64,000 bases of DNA from Cytobacillus dafuensis (GCF_007995155.1 NZ_CP042593.1:848001-912000), one strand, 5' to 3'; numbered from the stretch's first letter, positions 17,470 through 26,925 are shown. Program-made: numbers and translations. The notes: a model not told the origin generated them from the sequence alone.

Positions 17470-19881
17470 ATGATTGTGTCTTTATTTCATATCATGATCT
17501 TTTTACCTTTTATATTTGCGGTTTTTACACCTTTTATATACAAACTGGTTTCACCGCGAATACATACGGGCTGGTTTGTAATCCTTGTCCCGCTAACAGT
17601 ATTTCTATATCTGCTGCAGTATATTCCCACGATTGCAAATGGTAGTACGATTTATCAAACGGTTCCTTGGATGCCTTCATTAAATATTAATATCACAACG
17701 AATATTGATGGGTTAGCACTTATATTTGGGCTTTTAATAACCGGAGTTGGTACACTCGTTGTCCTCTATTCGATTTACTACATGTCAAAGCATCGTGAAG
17801 CACTTCATAATTTTTATGTATATATGCTTTTATTCATGGGCGCTATGCTCGGCCTTGTTTTTTCTGATAATATTTTGGTTTTATATGTATTTTGGGAATT
17901 AACAAGCATATCCTCATTTTTATTAATTGCCTATTGGTACCAACGGAAAAATTCTCGTTATGGTGCGCAAAAATCAATGCTGATTACGATATTTGGCGGA
18001 CTTGCAATGCTAGCAGGCCTCATTATGCTATCTATGATAACGGATACATATAGTATTCGTGAAATGTTAAGCAAGGTTGATTTAGTTACCGCGGACTCAT
18101 TATTTCTTCCTGCAATGATTTTACTGCTGATTGGCGCTTTTACAAAATCAGCCCAATTCCCGTTTAGTATTTGGCTTCCTTATGCGATGGAAGCACCTAC
18201 TCCGATTAGTGCCTATTTACATTCAGCAACAATGGTAAAGGCTGGAATATATTTGGTTGCTAGGTTTACACCTATTTTTGGAGGCAGCAGTGAATGGTTT
18301 TGGATTGTCTCAGGTGTGGGCATCATCACATTAATATATGGCTCCATTAACGCTGTCAATCAGAAGGATTTAAAGGCATTGCTAGCTTATTCGACCATTA
18401 GTCAATTAGGCTTGATCATGTGCCTTCTTGGATTAGGTTCTGCTTCTATGTATTTTGGACATGGGGATGAGTCAACTGTATATGCCTATGCTGTATTAGC
18501 CGCTATGTTCCATTTAATCAATCACTCAACCTTTAAGGGAAGCTTATTTATGGTTGTAGGAATCATTGACCATGAAACAGGGACACGTGATATACGAAAA
18601 TTAGGTGGCTTAATGAGCCTAATGCCAGTTTCATTTACGCTTACTATTATTGGAAGCTTTGCGATGGCAGGTCTTCCTCCATTTAATGGATTTTTGAGTA
18701 AAGAGATGTTTTTTACAAGTGTATTAACCGCAGCTGAGCATCCGGTATTTGGGATGAAGACGTTTGGGCTGCTTATTCCAGTGATTGCTTGGATTGCAAG
18801 TGTTTTTACTTTTATTTATTGTTTAATTCTTGTTTTTAAAACATTTACAGGCAAGCATCGTCCTGAGAAGTTAGATAAAGTGGTTCACGAAGCTCCGATC
18901 GGAATGTTGATTCCTCCGATAATTTTAGCTTTACTTGTCATTATTATTTTCTTTTTCCCAAATGGCGTTTCAAAGAACTTTCTACAGCCAGCATTAATAG
19001 CAATATTGCCTGGATTCGCTGAAACAGGCGGGCTTGATGTCACAATCAAGCCTTGGCATGGCTGGAATACAGAATTATTTATGACAATAGGAGTGGCAGG
19101 CTTCGGTGTCATTATGTATCTGTATCTGAAGCGTTGGTCGTTTCTTTATAATTTCTTCCCTAAAGCATTATCGCTGAATCATTTATATAACCAATCTATT
19201 GAGGGAACAGAGAATATTTCATTAAAAGTGACAAATCGTTATATGACAGGGCATGTCCGTGATTACTTAGTCTATATTTTCGGCTTTATGACTCTTCTTC
19301 TCGGCAGTGCTCTTTGGCTGTCTAAGGAGTTTTCCTTTACGATTTCAAATGATGCAGACGTCACTGTGTATGAGGGAGGAATAATAGTGGCAATGGTAAT
19401 CTCAGCCCTTACTGTCCTCTTGTCGAAATCAAGACTAACAGCCATTATTGCCCTTGGTGCATTAGGCTATCTTGTTTCACTATTCTTTGTCATATTCCGG
19501 GCACCTGATTTAGCTCTTACTCAGCTTGTAGTTGAAACAGTGACTGCTGCACTTTTCTTGCTTTGCTTCTATCATTTACCGGAGTTACGAAAGGAAATCA
19601 GCCGGGTGAAGTTCAAGGCTACGAATTTGGTTATTTCTATAGGAGTGGGTGTAATCGTCACACTTCTTGCTTTAGCCTCAAATAATCATAGGCTTTTTGC
19701 ATCGATATCTCATTTCTTTGAGGATTCCTATACCCTTGCAGGTGCAAAAAACATCGTGAATGCTATTCTTGTTGATTTTCGTGGATTGGATACGATGCTG
19801 GAAATTCTCGTTTTATGTATTGCAGGTCTAGGTGTCTACACGTTAATAAAACTTCAATTAGCAGGGAGGGAGAAGGAATGA
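17470..19881 (+). CDS. mrpA: Na+/H+ antiporter Mrp subunit A
   Basis: The 803-residue protein is the large proton-translocating subunit of the Mrp complex. It shows multiple membrane helices with the NADH-dehydrogenase-5-like core (FVYMLLFMGAMLGLVFSDNI, FWELTSISSFLLI, then LPYAMEAPTPISAYLHSATM and FHLINHSTFKGSLFM). A C-terminal extension carries the MrpA-specific region (RAPDLALTQLVVETVTAALF). Start is ATG 17470 behind AAGGAGGGG. It is the first gene of a complete A-G operon and its stop overlaps mrpB (ATGA). The complex exports Na+ in exchange for H+ and supports alkali and salt tolerance. Confidence 0.97.
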   Translation: MIVSLFHIMIFLPFIFAVFTPFIYKLVSPRIHTGWFVILVPLTVFLYLLQYIPTIANGSTIYQTVPWMPSLNINITTNIDGLALIFGLLITGVGTLVVLYSIYYMSKHREALHNFYVYMLLFMGAMLGLVFSDNILVLYVFWELTSISSFLLIAYWYQRKNSRYGAQKSMLITIFGGLAMLAGLIMLSMITDTYSIREMLSKVDLVTADSLFLPAMILLLIGAFTKSAQFPFSIWLPYAMEAPTPISAYLHSATMVKAGIYLVARFTPIFGGSSEWFWIVSGVGIITLIYGSINAVNQKDLKALLAYSTISQLGLIMCLLGLGSASMYFGHGDESTVYAYAVLAAMFHLINHSTFKGSLFMVVGIIDHETGTRDIRKLGGLMSLMPVSFTLTIIGSFAMAGLPPFNGFLSKEMFFTSVLTAAEHPVFGMKTFGLLIPVIAWIASVFTFIYCLILVFKTFTGKHRPEKLDKVVHEAPIGMLIPPIILALLVIIIFFFPNGVSKNFLQPALIAILPGFAETGGLDVTIKPWHGWNTELFMTIGVAGFGVIMYLYLKRWSFLYNFFPKALSLNHLYNQSIEGTENISLKVTNRYMTGHVRDYLVYIFGFMTLLLGSALWLSKEFSFTISNDADVTVYEGGIIVAMVISALTVLLSKSRLTAIIALGALGYLVSLFFVIFRAPDLALTQLVVETVTAALFLLCFYHLPELRKEISRVKFKATNLVISIGVGVIVTLLALASNNHRLFASISHFFEDSYTLAGAKNIVNAILVDFRGLDTMLEILVLCIAGLGVYTLIKLQLAGREKE

Positions 19882-20300
19882 ACCCGAACGATGTGATTTT
19901 ACGTTCAGTGACAAAAGTAGCAATCGTGGTTATTCTAACCTTTTCCATTTATCTTTTCTTAGGGGGGCATCATAATCCAGGTGGTGGATTTATTGGGGGA
20001 CTGAGTGTTGCAGCGGGGTTAGTTCTTCTCTACCTTGCATTTGATATTGAAACAGTCCGCAAAAATATTCCAGTTGATTTTAAAAAACTGGCGGGCCTTG
20101 GTGTGCTGATTGCTGTTCTTACAGGAGTAAGCTCTTTATTTTTCGATAAGCCGTTTTTAAATCAAACATTTGGTTATTTTAATCTCCCTATTTTCGGAAA
20201 GACAGAGCTTGCTACTGCTGTTCTTTTTGATATTGGTGTTGCATTAGCGGTCATTGGGACTGCTGTCACGATTATTCTAAGTATAAGTGAGGATGGATAG
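19878..20300 (+). CDS. mrpB: Na+/H+ antiporter Mrp subunit B
   Basis: About 140 residues with four membrane helices; the signature GGHHNPGGGFIGGLSVAAGL identifies MrpB. The true start is ATG 19878, which overlaps the mrpA stop by four bases and follows GGGAGGGAG; the frame is open further upstream only inside mrpA. It lies two bases ahead of mrpC. MrpB is an integral part of the hetero-oligomeric antiporter. Confidence 0.96.
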   Translation: MNPNDVILRSVTKVAIVVILTFSIYLFLGGHHNPGGGFIGGLSVAAGLVLLYLAFDIETVRKNIPVDFKKLAGLGVLIAVLTGVSSLFFDKPFLNQTFGYFNLPIFGKTELATAVLFDIGVALAVIGTAVTIILSISEDG

Positions 20301-20302
20301 AA

Positions 20303-20641
20303 ATGGAAACATTAATGTCTATTCTAGTAGGATTGTTTTTTTCAATTGGTACTTATTTAGTTTTGAGTAAAAGCTTAATACGAATCATTTTAGGAACATC
20401 GATTATCAGTCATGGCGTTAATCTGCTTATACTAACAATGGGCGGATTAAAGAAAGGCGGTCCTCCACTTTTAGGAGGGATCAACACAACATTTACTGAT
20501 TCATTGCCTCAAGCACTTATTCTAACGGCAATTGTGATTAATTTCGCAGTAACTGCTCTATTCTTGGTGCTTAGCTACCGCACATATAAAACATTAGGGA
20601 CTGATGATATGGATCAATTAAGGGGAATGAAGGATGAATAA
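20303..20641 (+). CDS. mrpC: Na+/H+ antiporter Mrp subunit C
   Basis: 112 residues with three helices, homologous to NuoK-type subunits (LIRIILGTSIISHGVNLLIL, then ALILTAIVINFAVTALFLVL). The conserved ILTAIVI helix carries the family signature. Start is ATG 20303 with GAGG upstream. The gene overlaps mrpD by eight bases. It is required for the assembled antiporter. Confidence 0.96.
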   Translation: METLMSILVGLFFSIGTYLVLSKSLIRIILGTSIISHGVNLLILTMGGLKKGGPPLLGGINTTFTDSLPQALILTAIVINFAVTALFLVLSYRTYKTLGTDDMDQLRGMKDE

Positions 20642-22118
20642 TGTAGTTATAATGCCGATCATCATTCCGCTTATTGCGGGGCTGATCATGATCTTATTTC
20701 GGCAAAACATTCGTTTTCAACGATTTCTTAGTATTTTAGCCATTATGGCGTCAGGCTTTGTGGCCGTCATTTTAATGGGGCAAATTAAAGGGAAGGGAAT
20801 ACAGACCCTTCAGGCTGGGGGATGGGATCCTCCTTTTGGAATTACCATCGTCGCAGATATGTTTTCGGCACTATTGCTTTTAAGTACAAGTATTGTTGCA
20901 CTTTTTTGTTTGATTTTCGCATTTAAATCGATTGGAAAAGAGAGAGAGAGTCATTATTTTTATCCATTTTATTTATTTTTGATAACAGGTGTGAACGGTT
21001 CGTTTTTGACAGGTGACCTCTTTAATTTATTTGTCTGCTTTGAGGTCATGCTCATTTCATCATATGTGCTGATCTCCCTAGGGGGAACGAAGATACAGCT
21101 GCGGGAGTCCATTAAGTATATTCTAATCAATGTTTTATCTTCTTCACTATTTCTTCTTGGTGTGGCCTATCTTTATGCCATGTTAGGGACATTGAATTTT
21201 GCCCATTTATCCTTGCGAGTGGCTGAAGCAGGTCAAGATGGATTGCTGACTACAGTTGCTCTGTTATTTTTAATGGTTTTTGGCATGAAGGCTGCACTTT
21301 TCTTATTCTTTTGGCTGCCAGAAGCCTATAGCGCACCACCGATTGCCGTTGCAGCTATTTTTGCAGCTCTATTAACAAAAGTGGGGATTTATGCGATTTT
21401 CAGGATGTTTACACTCGTATTTTATCATGAGCCACAAATCACTCATTTGATCATTGGGATCCTTGGCGCATTAACGATGATTCTTGGAGCAATTGGGGCG
21501 GTCGCCTATTGGGATATAAAAAAAATCTTAACCTACAATGTCATTGTTGGGGTAGGGTTTATCATGGCTGGGCTAGCCTCATTTACTTCAAATGGAATAA
21601 TGGGGTCCATGTACTATCTCATTCATGACATTTTGATAAAAGCACTCATTTTTCTCTTAGGCGGAACCATTATTTCTTTAACTGGTACGAGTAAGCTAAA
21701 AGAAATAAGCGGACTTATTCGCAATCATCCTTACTTAGGGTGGATGTTCTTCATTGCAGCCTTATCACTAGCAGGCATTCCGCCATTAAGTGGATTCCTA
21801 GGGAAAGTTTTTATTACTAGAGGGACCTTTGAATCGGAGTATTACTGGTTAGGTGGAATTGGCTTATTAACAAGTCTAATGGTCTTGTATTCCATTATGA
21901 AAGTCTTTATGAATGTGTTTTGGGGAGAAACGCATTTGAGTAAAGAGATGGAAAAAGGGACAACAAAGGGATTGATGTTCCCTATGGGCTGTCTCACGGT
22001 TCTTACCATCTCACTTGGATTAGGGGCAGAGGGTATTCATGAGTATGTTCGATTAGCTACTGAAAGCTTGTTAAATCCAAAGCTGTATATTGAAGCGGTT
22101 ATGGGCGGGAGTCAGTGA
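20634..22118 (+). CDS. mrpD: Na+/H+ antiporter Mrp subunit D
   Basis: The 494-residue protein is the second large antiporter-like subunit, with about fourteen helices. It has GDLFNLFVCFEVMLISSYVL, the FGMKAALFLFFWLPEAYSAP motif with the conserved Lys of the proton path, and LAGIPPLSGFLGKVFI. Start ATG 20634 lies within the end of mrpC. A 40-base gap separates it from mrpE. Confidence 0.96.
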   Translation: MNNVVIMPIIIPLIAGLIMILFRQNIRFQRFLSILAIMASGFVAVILMGQIKGKGIQTLQAGGWDPPFGITIVADMFSALLLLSTSIVALFCLIFAFKSIGKERESHYFYPFYLFLITGVNGSFLTGDLFNLFVCFEVMLISSYVLISLGGTKIQLRESIKYILINVLSSSLFLLGVAYLYAMLGTLNFAHLSLRVAEAGQDGLLTTVALLFLMVFGMKAALFLFFWLPEAYSAPPIAVAAIFAALLTKVGIYAIFRMFTLVFYHEPQITHLIIGILGALTMILGAIGAVAYWDIKKILTYNVIVGVGFIMAGLASFTSNGIMGSMYYLIHDILIKALIFLLGGTIISLTGTSKLKEISGLIRNHPYLGWMFFIAALSLAGIPPLSGFLGKVFITRGTFESEYYWLGGIGLLTSLMVLYSIMKVFMNVFWGETHLSKEMEKGTTKGLMFPMGCLTVLTISLGLGAEGIHEYVRLATESLLNPKLYIEAVMGGSQ

Positions 22119-22158
22119 CGCTAAGGAGCTTCCGCTTTTCTAATAAGGAGGGAGATCA

Positions 22159-22635
22159 TTGCCTATTCAGGTGTTAATTAATCTTTTTATCGCCTTTTTA
22201 TGGATGTTTCTTCAGGATGAATGGAGTATTTTAGCCTTCTTTGCAGGCTATCTCGTTGGTGTGATTGTGTTATTTTCTTTAAGGCGCTTTTTCCCTACAT
22301 CTTTCTATTTAAAACGGTTTATCGCCATTATGAAATTATTTATATTGTTTGTCCAGGAATCGTTCATATCAAGTATAGCAATTATTAAAGAAGTAATAAG
22401 GCCTAAAATCGATGTAGCTCCTGGTATCTTTAAAATGGAGACTGAATTAGAGGGTGATTTGGAAATTACGTTACTTGCCTTGCTCTTAACCTTAACCCCA
22501 GGCTCTGTTGTAATGGAGGTTTCACCAAATAATAAAGTATTTTATCTTCATGCGTTAAATATGCCGGATTCAAAGCAAGCTGTTTTACAGTCGCAGATCA
22601 AATATGAGAAAGCGATTAAGGAGGTAACCCGATAA
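22159..22635 (+). CDS. mrpE: Na+/H+ antiporter Mrp subunit E
   Basis: 158 residues; the N-terminal membrane helices (LINLFIAFLWMFLQDEWSIL, then FFAGYLVGVIVLFSLRRFFP) and the soluble C-terminal part with LALLLTLTPGSVVMEV are typical of MrpE. Start is TTG 22159 with AAGGAGGGAG upstream. Its stop shares one base with the mrpF start. Confidence 0.95.
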   Translation: MPIQVLINLFIAFLWMFLQDEWSILAFFAGYLVGVIVLFSLRRFFPTSFYLKRFIAIMKLFILFVQESFISSIAIIKEVIRPKIDVAPGIFKMETELEGDLEITLLALLLTLTPGSVVMEVSPNNKVFYLHALNMPDSKQAVLQSQIKYEKAIKEVTR

Positions 22636-22919
22636 TGTTTAATCTATTTTTATTAGTTTGTTTATTTTTCCTGACCCTTTCTATACTAGCAGCACTTTAT
22701 CGTGTCATAAAAGGGCCTTCAACACCTGATCGAGTTATGGCACTGGATAACATCGGTGTCAACATTATTGCAGGAGTTGCCTGCCTTTCTATCCTTATGA
22801 GGACACATGCATTTTTTGACATTATTTTATTAATCGGAATCCTCTCTTTTGTAGGCACCATTGCCTTTGCAAGATTTATTGAAAGAGGTGTTGTTATTGA
22901 ACGAAAACGTATACATTGA
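22635..22919 (+). CDS. mrpF: Na+/H+ antiporter Mrp subunit F
   Basis: 94 residues, three helices, with the family motif RVIKGPSTPDRVMALDNIGV. It starts at ATG 22635 and overlaps mrpG by 23 bases. It is a small membrane subunit of the Mrp complex, implicated in bile-salt or cholate efflux in B. subtilis. Confidence 0.95.
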   Translation: MFNLFLLVCLFFLTLSILAALYRVIKGPSTPDRVMALDNIGVNIIAGVACLSILMRTHAFFDIILLIGILSFVGTIAFARFIERGVVIERKRIH

Positions 22920-23250
22920 CATAATCGTAGCTATTTTTCTTTTTATTGGAACCGTATTAAGCTTTCTGAGTGCAATTGGATTAATTCGACTGCCAGATGT
23001 GTATTCTCGCTCCCATGCCGTTTCAAAAAGTGCAAGCCTAGGAGTACTCTGTATTTTATTTGGAACTTTTCTTTTCTTTTTGTTAGCAGAAGGATATTTC
23101 AGTATTCGATTAATTCTTGGTATTTTCTTCGTATTTTTAACCTCTCCAGTTGTATCTCATCTATTAAATCGAGCTGCCTATCGATCAAAGGTTGAACTCA
23201 CAAAGGAAACTGTACAAGATGATTTGAAGGAATTTCTTGAAGAGTATTAA
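22897..23250 (+). CDS. mrpG: Na+/H+ antiporter Mrp subunit G
   Basis: About 117 residues, three helices, with GLIRLPDVYSRSHAVSKSAS, the MrpG signature. The frame is open from 22861, but TTG 22897 is preceded six bases away by AGAGGTG and gives the usual length. It is the last gene of the operon and is followed by a terminator at 23263. Confidence 0.94.
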   Translation: MNENVYIDIIVAIFLFIGTVLSFLSAIGLIRLPDVYSRSHAVSKSASLGVLCILFGTFLFFLLAEGYFSIRLILGIFFVFLTSPVVSHLLNRAAYRSKVELTKETVQDDLKEFLEEY

Positions 23251-23262
23251 GTTGATTTCATA

Positions 23263-23306
23263 AAAACGGAGAAAATAATCTCATACGATTTTATTCTCCG
23301 TTTTTT
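23263..23306 (+). terminator. Intrinsic terminator of the mrp operon
   Basis: AAAACGGAGAA pairs with TTCTCCGTTTT, and the T tract continues as TTCTTTT. Confidence 0.88.
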
Positions 23307-23482
23307 CTTTTGAGAGCTGTGCTTTAACAAATGAAACAATTATGCTATGCGAAAATAGGTATTCAGAACTATATTGTCCTTTTCGAAAGAACAAATGTAT
23401 TTATCGGAAGGAAAAACACTTGATTATTTTCTGAATAGGAGTAAAATTAGGATATATTTTTTACAGATTAGGAGATGTCAGG

Positions 23483-24844
23483 ATGAAAGTCGTTAAGTTT
23501 GGCGGATCTTCATTAGCATCTGGAAAGCAGGTCGAAAAGGTCTTCCAGATTGTTGTTTCTGATCCAAAGAGAAAAATTGTCGTTGTTTCCGCTCCTGGAA
23601 AAAGATCGCCAGAAGATGAAAAGGTGACAGATTTGTTAATTGAGTGTGCAAGGCTTTGCCTGCAAAATAAAAATCCGCAGGAAAAGTTAAACACAGTTAT
23701 AGAAAGATATGCCGCTATTGCGCAAGAATTGAATCTATCAGAGGAAATTATTAATGACATTCTACAGGATCTACAAACAAGATTGACTGCAGACAAACGC
23801 AATCCTGACAAATTCATGGATTTAGTAAAAGCAAGTGGGGAGGACAATAACGCCAAATTAGTTGCTGCTTTTTTCCGGCAGCAAGGGGTGGAAGCCCATT
23901 ATGTAAATCCTAAAGAAGCAGGACTTTTTGTAAGTGATGAACCAGGTAATGCTCAGGTTTTACCGGAATCATATGACAAGTTATTCTCGTTACGGGAACG
24001 TTCTGGGATTATTATTTTTCCTGGATTTTTTGGATACAGCAAAGAAGGTGAGGTATTCACTTTTTCACGTAGTGGTTCAGATATTACTGGTTCGATCCTG
24101 GCGAATGGACTTAAAGCCGAATTATATGAAAATTTTACAGATGTTGATGCTGTCTATTCTGTAAATCCATTTATCATCAACAGCCCGAAGGAAATTAAGG
24201 AATTAACGTATCGGGAAATGCGTGAGCTTTCCTATGCAGGTTTTACTGTCCTTCATGATGAAGCACTAGTTCCTGCGTTCCGTGCAGGAATTCCGGTACA
24301 TATTAAGAACACAAATAATCCAAATGCACCAGGTACGAAAATCGTTTATGAAAGAGATAATACGAACGGTCCTGTCATTGGTATTGCTAGTGACAAAGGC
24401 TTTTGCAGCATTTATGTCAGTAAATACTTAATGAATAGAGAAATCGGCTTTGGACGGAGGCTTTTAGCTATACTAGAAAGCTATGGTCTTTCCTATGAGC
24501 ATACTCCTTCTGGAATTGATGATATTTCAATCATTTTAAGAGAAAATCAGTTTACTCCTGGCATGGAAGAGGAAATCGTTGATCGCATAAAAACTGAGCT
24601 TGATTCAGACGAAGTGGTTATTGAACATAGCTTAGCTCTCATTATGGTTGTTGGAGAGGGGATGCGTCATAATATCGGTACAACGGCAAGAGCCTCTAAG
24701 GCATTGGCAAAAGCTAACGTTAACATCGAAATGATCAATCAAGGTTCATCTGAGGTCAGCATGATGTTCGGTGTTAAGGAAATAGATGAAAAACGAGCGG
24801 TTCAGGCACTTTATGAAGAGTTTTTTGCGGCAGTAGCAGTGTAA
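23483..24844 (+). CDS. yclM: Aspartate kinase (class III-like, YclM type)
   Basis: The 453-residue monofunctional aspartokinase phosphorylates aspartate, the first step to lysine, threonine and methionine. The N-terminal VVKFGGSSLASGKQVEKV and FSRSGSDITGSILANGL motifs form the kinase site. Two C-terminal ACT domains (from about residue 300; GEGMRHNIGTTARASKAL) give allosteric control. Length and KFGGSS spacing match the B. subtilis YclM/ThrD isozyme rather than LysC. Start is ATG 23483 behind AGGAGATG. No lysine riboswitch was seen upstream. The gene is monocistronic and faces queT across a shared terminator. Confidence 0.93.
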   Translation: MKVVKFGGSSLASGKQVEKVFQIVVSDPKRKIVVVSAPGKRSPEDEKVTDLLIECARLCLQNKNPQEKLNTVIERYAAIAQELNLSEEIINDILQDLQTRLTADKRNPDKFMDLVKASGEDNNAKLVAAFFRQQGVEAHYVNPKEAGLFVSDEPGNAQVLPESYDKLFSLRERSGIIIFPGFFGYSKEGEVFTFSRSGSDITGSILANGLKAELYENFTDVDAVYSVNPFIINSPKEIKELTYREMRELSYAGFTVLHDEALVPAFRAGIPVHIKNTNNPNAPGTKIVYERDNTNGPVIGIASDKGFCSIYVSKYLMNREIGFGRRLLAILESYGLSYEHTPSGIDDISIILRENQFTPGMEEEIVDRIKTELDSDEVVIEHSLALIMVVGEGMRHNIGTTARASKALAKANVNIEMINQGSSEVSMMFGVKEIDEKRAVQALYEEFFAAVAV

Positions 24845-24851
24845 TAATAGT

Positions 24852-24887
24852 AAAAAGAGTTGACGCACTCCTGCGTCAACTCTTTTT
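24852..24887. terminator. Bidirectional intrinsic terminator
   Basis: A perfect 16-bp stem, AAAAAGAGTTGACGCA against its complement with a CTCC loop, has T runs on both strands. It serves the aspartokinase gene and queT. Confidence 0.93.
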
Positions 24888-25373
24888 CTATATTGTTTTT
24901 TCAAAATTAATACGTTTATTAAGAGCATACATGATTGGCATTCCTACTATTAATACAACAAACTCACCGATTGCCGTTGTGAGCCATGTAAGCATGAATG
25001 GCAAGTCAAATGCTAGTTTAAGCTCAAAGGCGATAATCCACATCATGAACGTGAAAATGAGTGAGTTCACGATCATACGAACCCAGATGTTCTTAATATA
25101 TCGGCAGCAAACAATCGTGATTAATAAAGAAATCAGCGTATGACCAACACCAAAAATAAGATCATATGCTTTCATTGGTGAAAATAATAGATTCGTTAAA
25201 AACACACCTAAAACCATGCCATATATATACTTCTTATTGAACACGACTAGGTGATTAAACATTTCGGATACACGGAATTGGACAGCCGTAAATCCAAATG
25301 GCTGGATAAGCATGGAAACAGCAATATATAAAGCCGCTAATATGCCATTTCCGACAAGTGTCCTTACTTTCAT
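24888..25373 (-). CDS. queT: QueT-family queuosine precursor transporter
   Basis: About 161 residues with five or six helices; RVSEMFNHLVVFNKKYIYG is the family signature. QueT is the substrate-binding membrane component (ECF type) for uptake of preQ1-type precursors. A TTG start at 25379 is possible, but ATG 25373 is more likely. The ribosome site AAGGAG is the 3' edge of a preQ1 riboswitch, which supports the assignment strongly. Confidence 0.93.
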   Translation of the reverse strand: MKVRTLVGNGILAALYIAVSMLIQPFGFTAVQFRVSEMFNHLVVFNKKYIYGMVLGVFLTNLLFSPMKAYDLIFGVGHTLISLLITIVCCRYIKNIWVRMIVNSLIFTFMMWIIAFELKLAFDLPFMLTWLTTAIGEFVVLIVGMPIMYALNKRINFEKTI

Positions 25374-25383
25374 ATTCAATTCT

Positions 25384-25422
25384 CTCCTTAGTTTTTTATC
25401 GTGGGATGGTTACGAACCACGT
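25384..25422 (-). promoter_or_regulatory. PreQ1-I riboswitch controlling queT
   Basis: On the minus strand the segment reads CGTGG, a TTCGTAA-type loop, ACCATC, CCACG, then ATAAAAAACTAAGGAG. The P1 stem CGTGG/CCACG and the AAAAAACTA tail match the class I aptamer. The tail overlaps the queT ribosome site, suggesting control of translation initiation. Confidence 0.93.
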
Positions 25423-25590
25423 GAGCTCTTTGCCCAAAGCATATATATTAATATATTTTGAGGCTTTCGTCAATTATGCACAATATGTGAACAAGAACTA
25501 AAAATAAAGATTAAACCAATGTTCAAAGGTTGACATAAATATGCATAAGTTTTATTCTAAATTTAAAGAAAATTCAATATGGGCGGATGA

Positions 25591-25770
25591 CGGTTGTGGG
25601 AGAGTGCATGATGACTAGCCACCGAAGGAGCAAGTTCCATTAAACACCCTTGGAACAAATCTCTCAGGTAGAGGAACCACAACGGGACGCGTCTCTGGAG
25701 AGCTCGTGCTATTCGTACGACACCAAAGGGGACCCTATTTGGGTTTAAACTCTCAGGTAAAAGGACAGAG
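25591..25770 (+). promoter_or_regulatory. Tandem glycine riboswitch
   Basis: Two glycine aptamers lie in series. The first has GGGAGAGTGC, CACCGAAGGAGCAAG and ATCTCTCAGGTAGAGGAACC; the second has TCTGGAGAGC, CACCAAAGGGG and AAACTCTCAGGTAAAAGGAC. These are the conserved core strings of the family. The aptamers are followed by a terminator, as expected for transcriptional control. Confidence 0.93.
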
Positions 25771-25808
25771 AAAGGGTAAAGTAAGTTACCCTTTCTCTGT
25801 CCTTTTTT
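25763..25808 (+). terminator. Expression-platform terminator of the glycine riboswitch
   Basis: A perfect 17-bp stem, GGACAGAGAAAGGGTAA against TTACCCTTTCTCTGTCC with a 6-base loop, is followed by TTTTTT. It overlaps the end of aptamer 2, so folding of the aptamer excludes it. Confidence 0.93.
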
Positions 25809-25816
25809 GGCTATTA

Positions 25817-25922
25817 TGAAAGTTTAAGTTTATTAACGTACTAAAGTGAAAGTGTGAGTTCAATTAAATATCTTCTAATTAGATCGCTAAGAAAAACTAA
25901 GGCATTCGCTAAGTTTTCTTAT
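25817..25922 (+). repeat. RE3 copy 2: ~90-bp dispersed repeat
   Basis: Nearly the same as 5432-5530 and again beginning about ten bases after a terminator. It lies between the glycine riboswitch and purU and ends in a hairpin-like TAAGAAAA/TTTTCTTA segment that could itself affect read-through. Confidence 0.8.
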
Positions 25923-26055
25923 GTAGATTTAAGGGAATGATGTCGATATTATTCAAAAGGGAATGTATGGACAAACTATTGATGTTAGATGAAACTGCTT
26001 AGTAATAGATGGGAAAGCGATACATGATTAATTATTAGGAATAGAGGTGTGGCAG

Positions 26056-26925
26056 ATGGCAACAAAAGAAAAGGATAGCCGGGTAGTACTATTAATTTCG
26101 TGTCCGGAAAAGCCGGGAATAATATCAATTGTTTCTAATTTTCTATTAGAACATCATGCAAATATTGTCCACTTTGATCAGCATACAACAGATCCACATG
26201 CTGGAAGGTTTTTTATGCGAATAGAATTCGATTTGAAAGATTTTGAAACAGCTTTTGAAAAGCTTGAACAAGATTTATATGGGATAGCAGCAGAGCATTC
26301 GATGGAATGGCAGTTATGCAGCACAAAAAATAGAAAGAAAATGGCAATATTTGTTTCGAAAATGGATCATTGCCTTCTTGAACTTATTTGGCGGTGGAAG
26401 TCAAAGGAACTGCCAGTTGATATTCCACTAGTCATTAGCAATCACGCTAAATTAGCAGACGAAGTGGAAAGCTACGGGATTCCTTTTTATCATATCCCAT
26501 TAACGCATGAAACGAAGGAAGAGGCCGAACAAAAAGCAATGGAATTAATGGAAGGGAAAGTAGACTTTATTGTTTTAGCAAGGTATATGCAAATTCTTTC
26601 CCCAAATTTTATAGCGAAATATCCTAATCAAATCATTAATATTCATCATTCCTTTTTGCCTGCTTTTGTCGGTGCAAACCCTTACGTAAGGGCATTTAAT
26701 AGGGGAGTGAAGCTAATAGGTGCAACAGCTCATTATGTTACGAATGATCTGGATGAGGGGCCGATTATTCAACAAGATGTTATGCGTGTCAATCATCGCT
26801 ATTCGGCTGATGAATTAAAAATTGCCGGAAGACATGTAGAAAGAAAGGTCCTCGCTGATGCAGTTGCATGGCATGTTGAAGACCGAGTCCTTGTTCATGG
26901 GAATAAGACAATCGTATTCGAATAG
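26056..26925 (+). CDS. purU: Formyltetrahydrofolate deformylase
   Basis: About 289 residues. An N-terminal ACT domain (residues 8-80, LLISCPEKPGIISIVSNFLL) is followed by a formyltransferase-like catalytic domain with IINIHHSFLPAFVGANPY (catalytic His) and the LDEGPIIQQDV motif (catalytic Asp). PurU hydrolyses 10-formyl-THF to formate and THF, supplying formate for purines and keeping the one-carbon and glycine pools balanced. ATG 26056 follows AGAGGTG. A tandem glycine riboswitch lies 250 bases upstream with no intervening gene, so glycine probably controls this gene, although an RE3 repeat separates them. Confidence 0.93.
   Translation: MATKEKDSRVVLLISCPEKPGIISIVSNFLLEHHANIVHFDQHTTDPHAGRFFMRIEFDLKDFETAFEKLEQDLYGIAAEHSMEWQLCSTKNRKKMAIFVSKMDHCLLELIWRWKSKELPVDIPLVISNHAKLADEVESYGIPFYHIPLTHETKEEAEQKAMELMEGKVDFIVLARYMQILSPNFIAKYPNQIINIHHSFLPAFVGANPYVRAFNRGVKLIGATAHYVTNDLDEGPIIQQDVMRVNHRYSADELKIAGRHVERKVLADAVAWHVEDRVLVHGNKTIVFE

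Noticed and set aside
23307..23482. Lysine riboswitch ahead of aspartokinase
   Set aside because: The 176-base leader is too short and lacks the conserved L-box core.
24888..25379. TTG 25379 as queT start
   Set aside because: Spacing from AAGGAG is only four bases; ATG 25373 fits the family start, although the TTG cannot be excluded.
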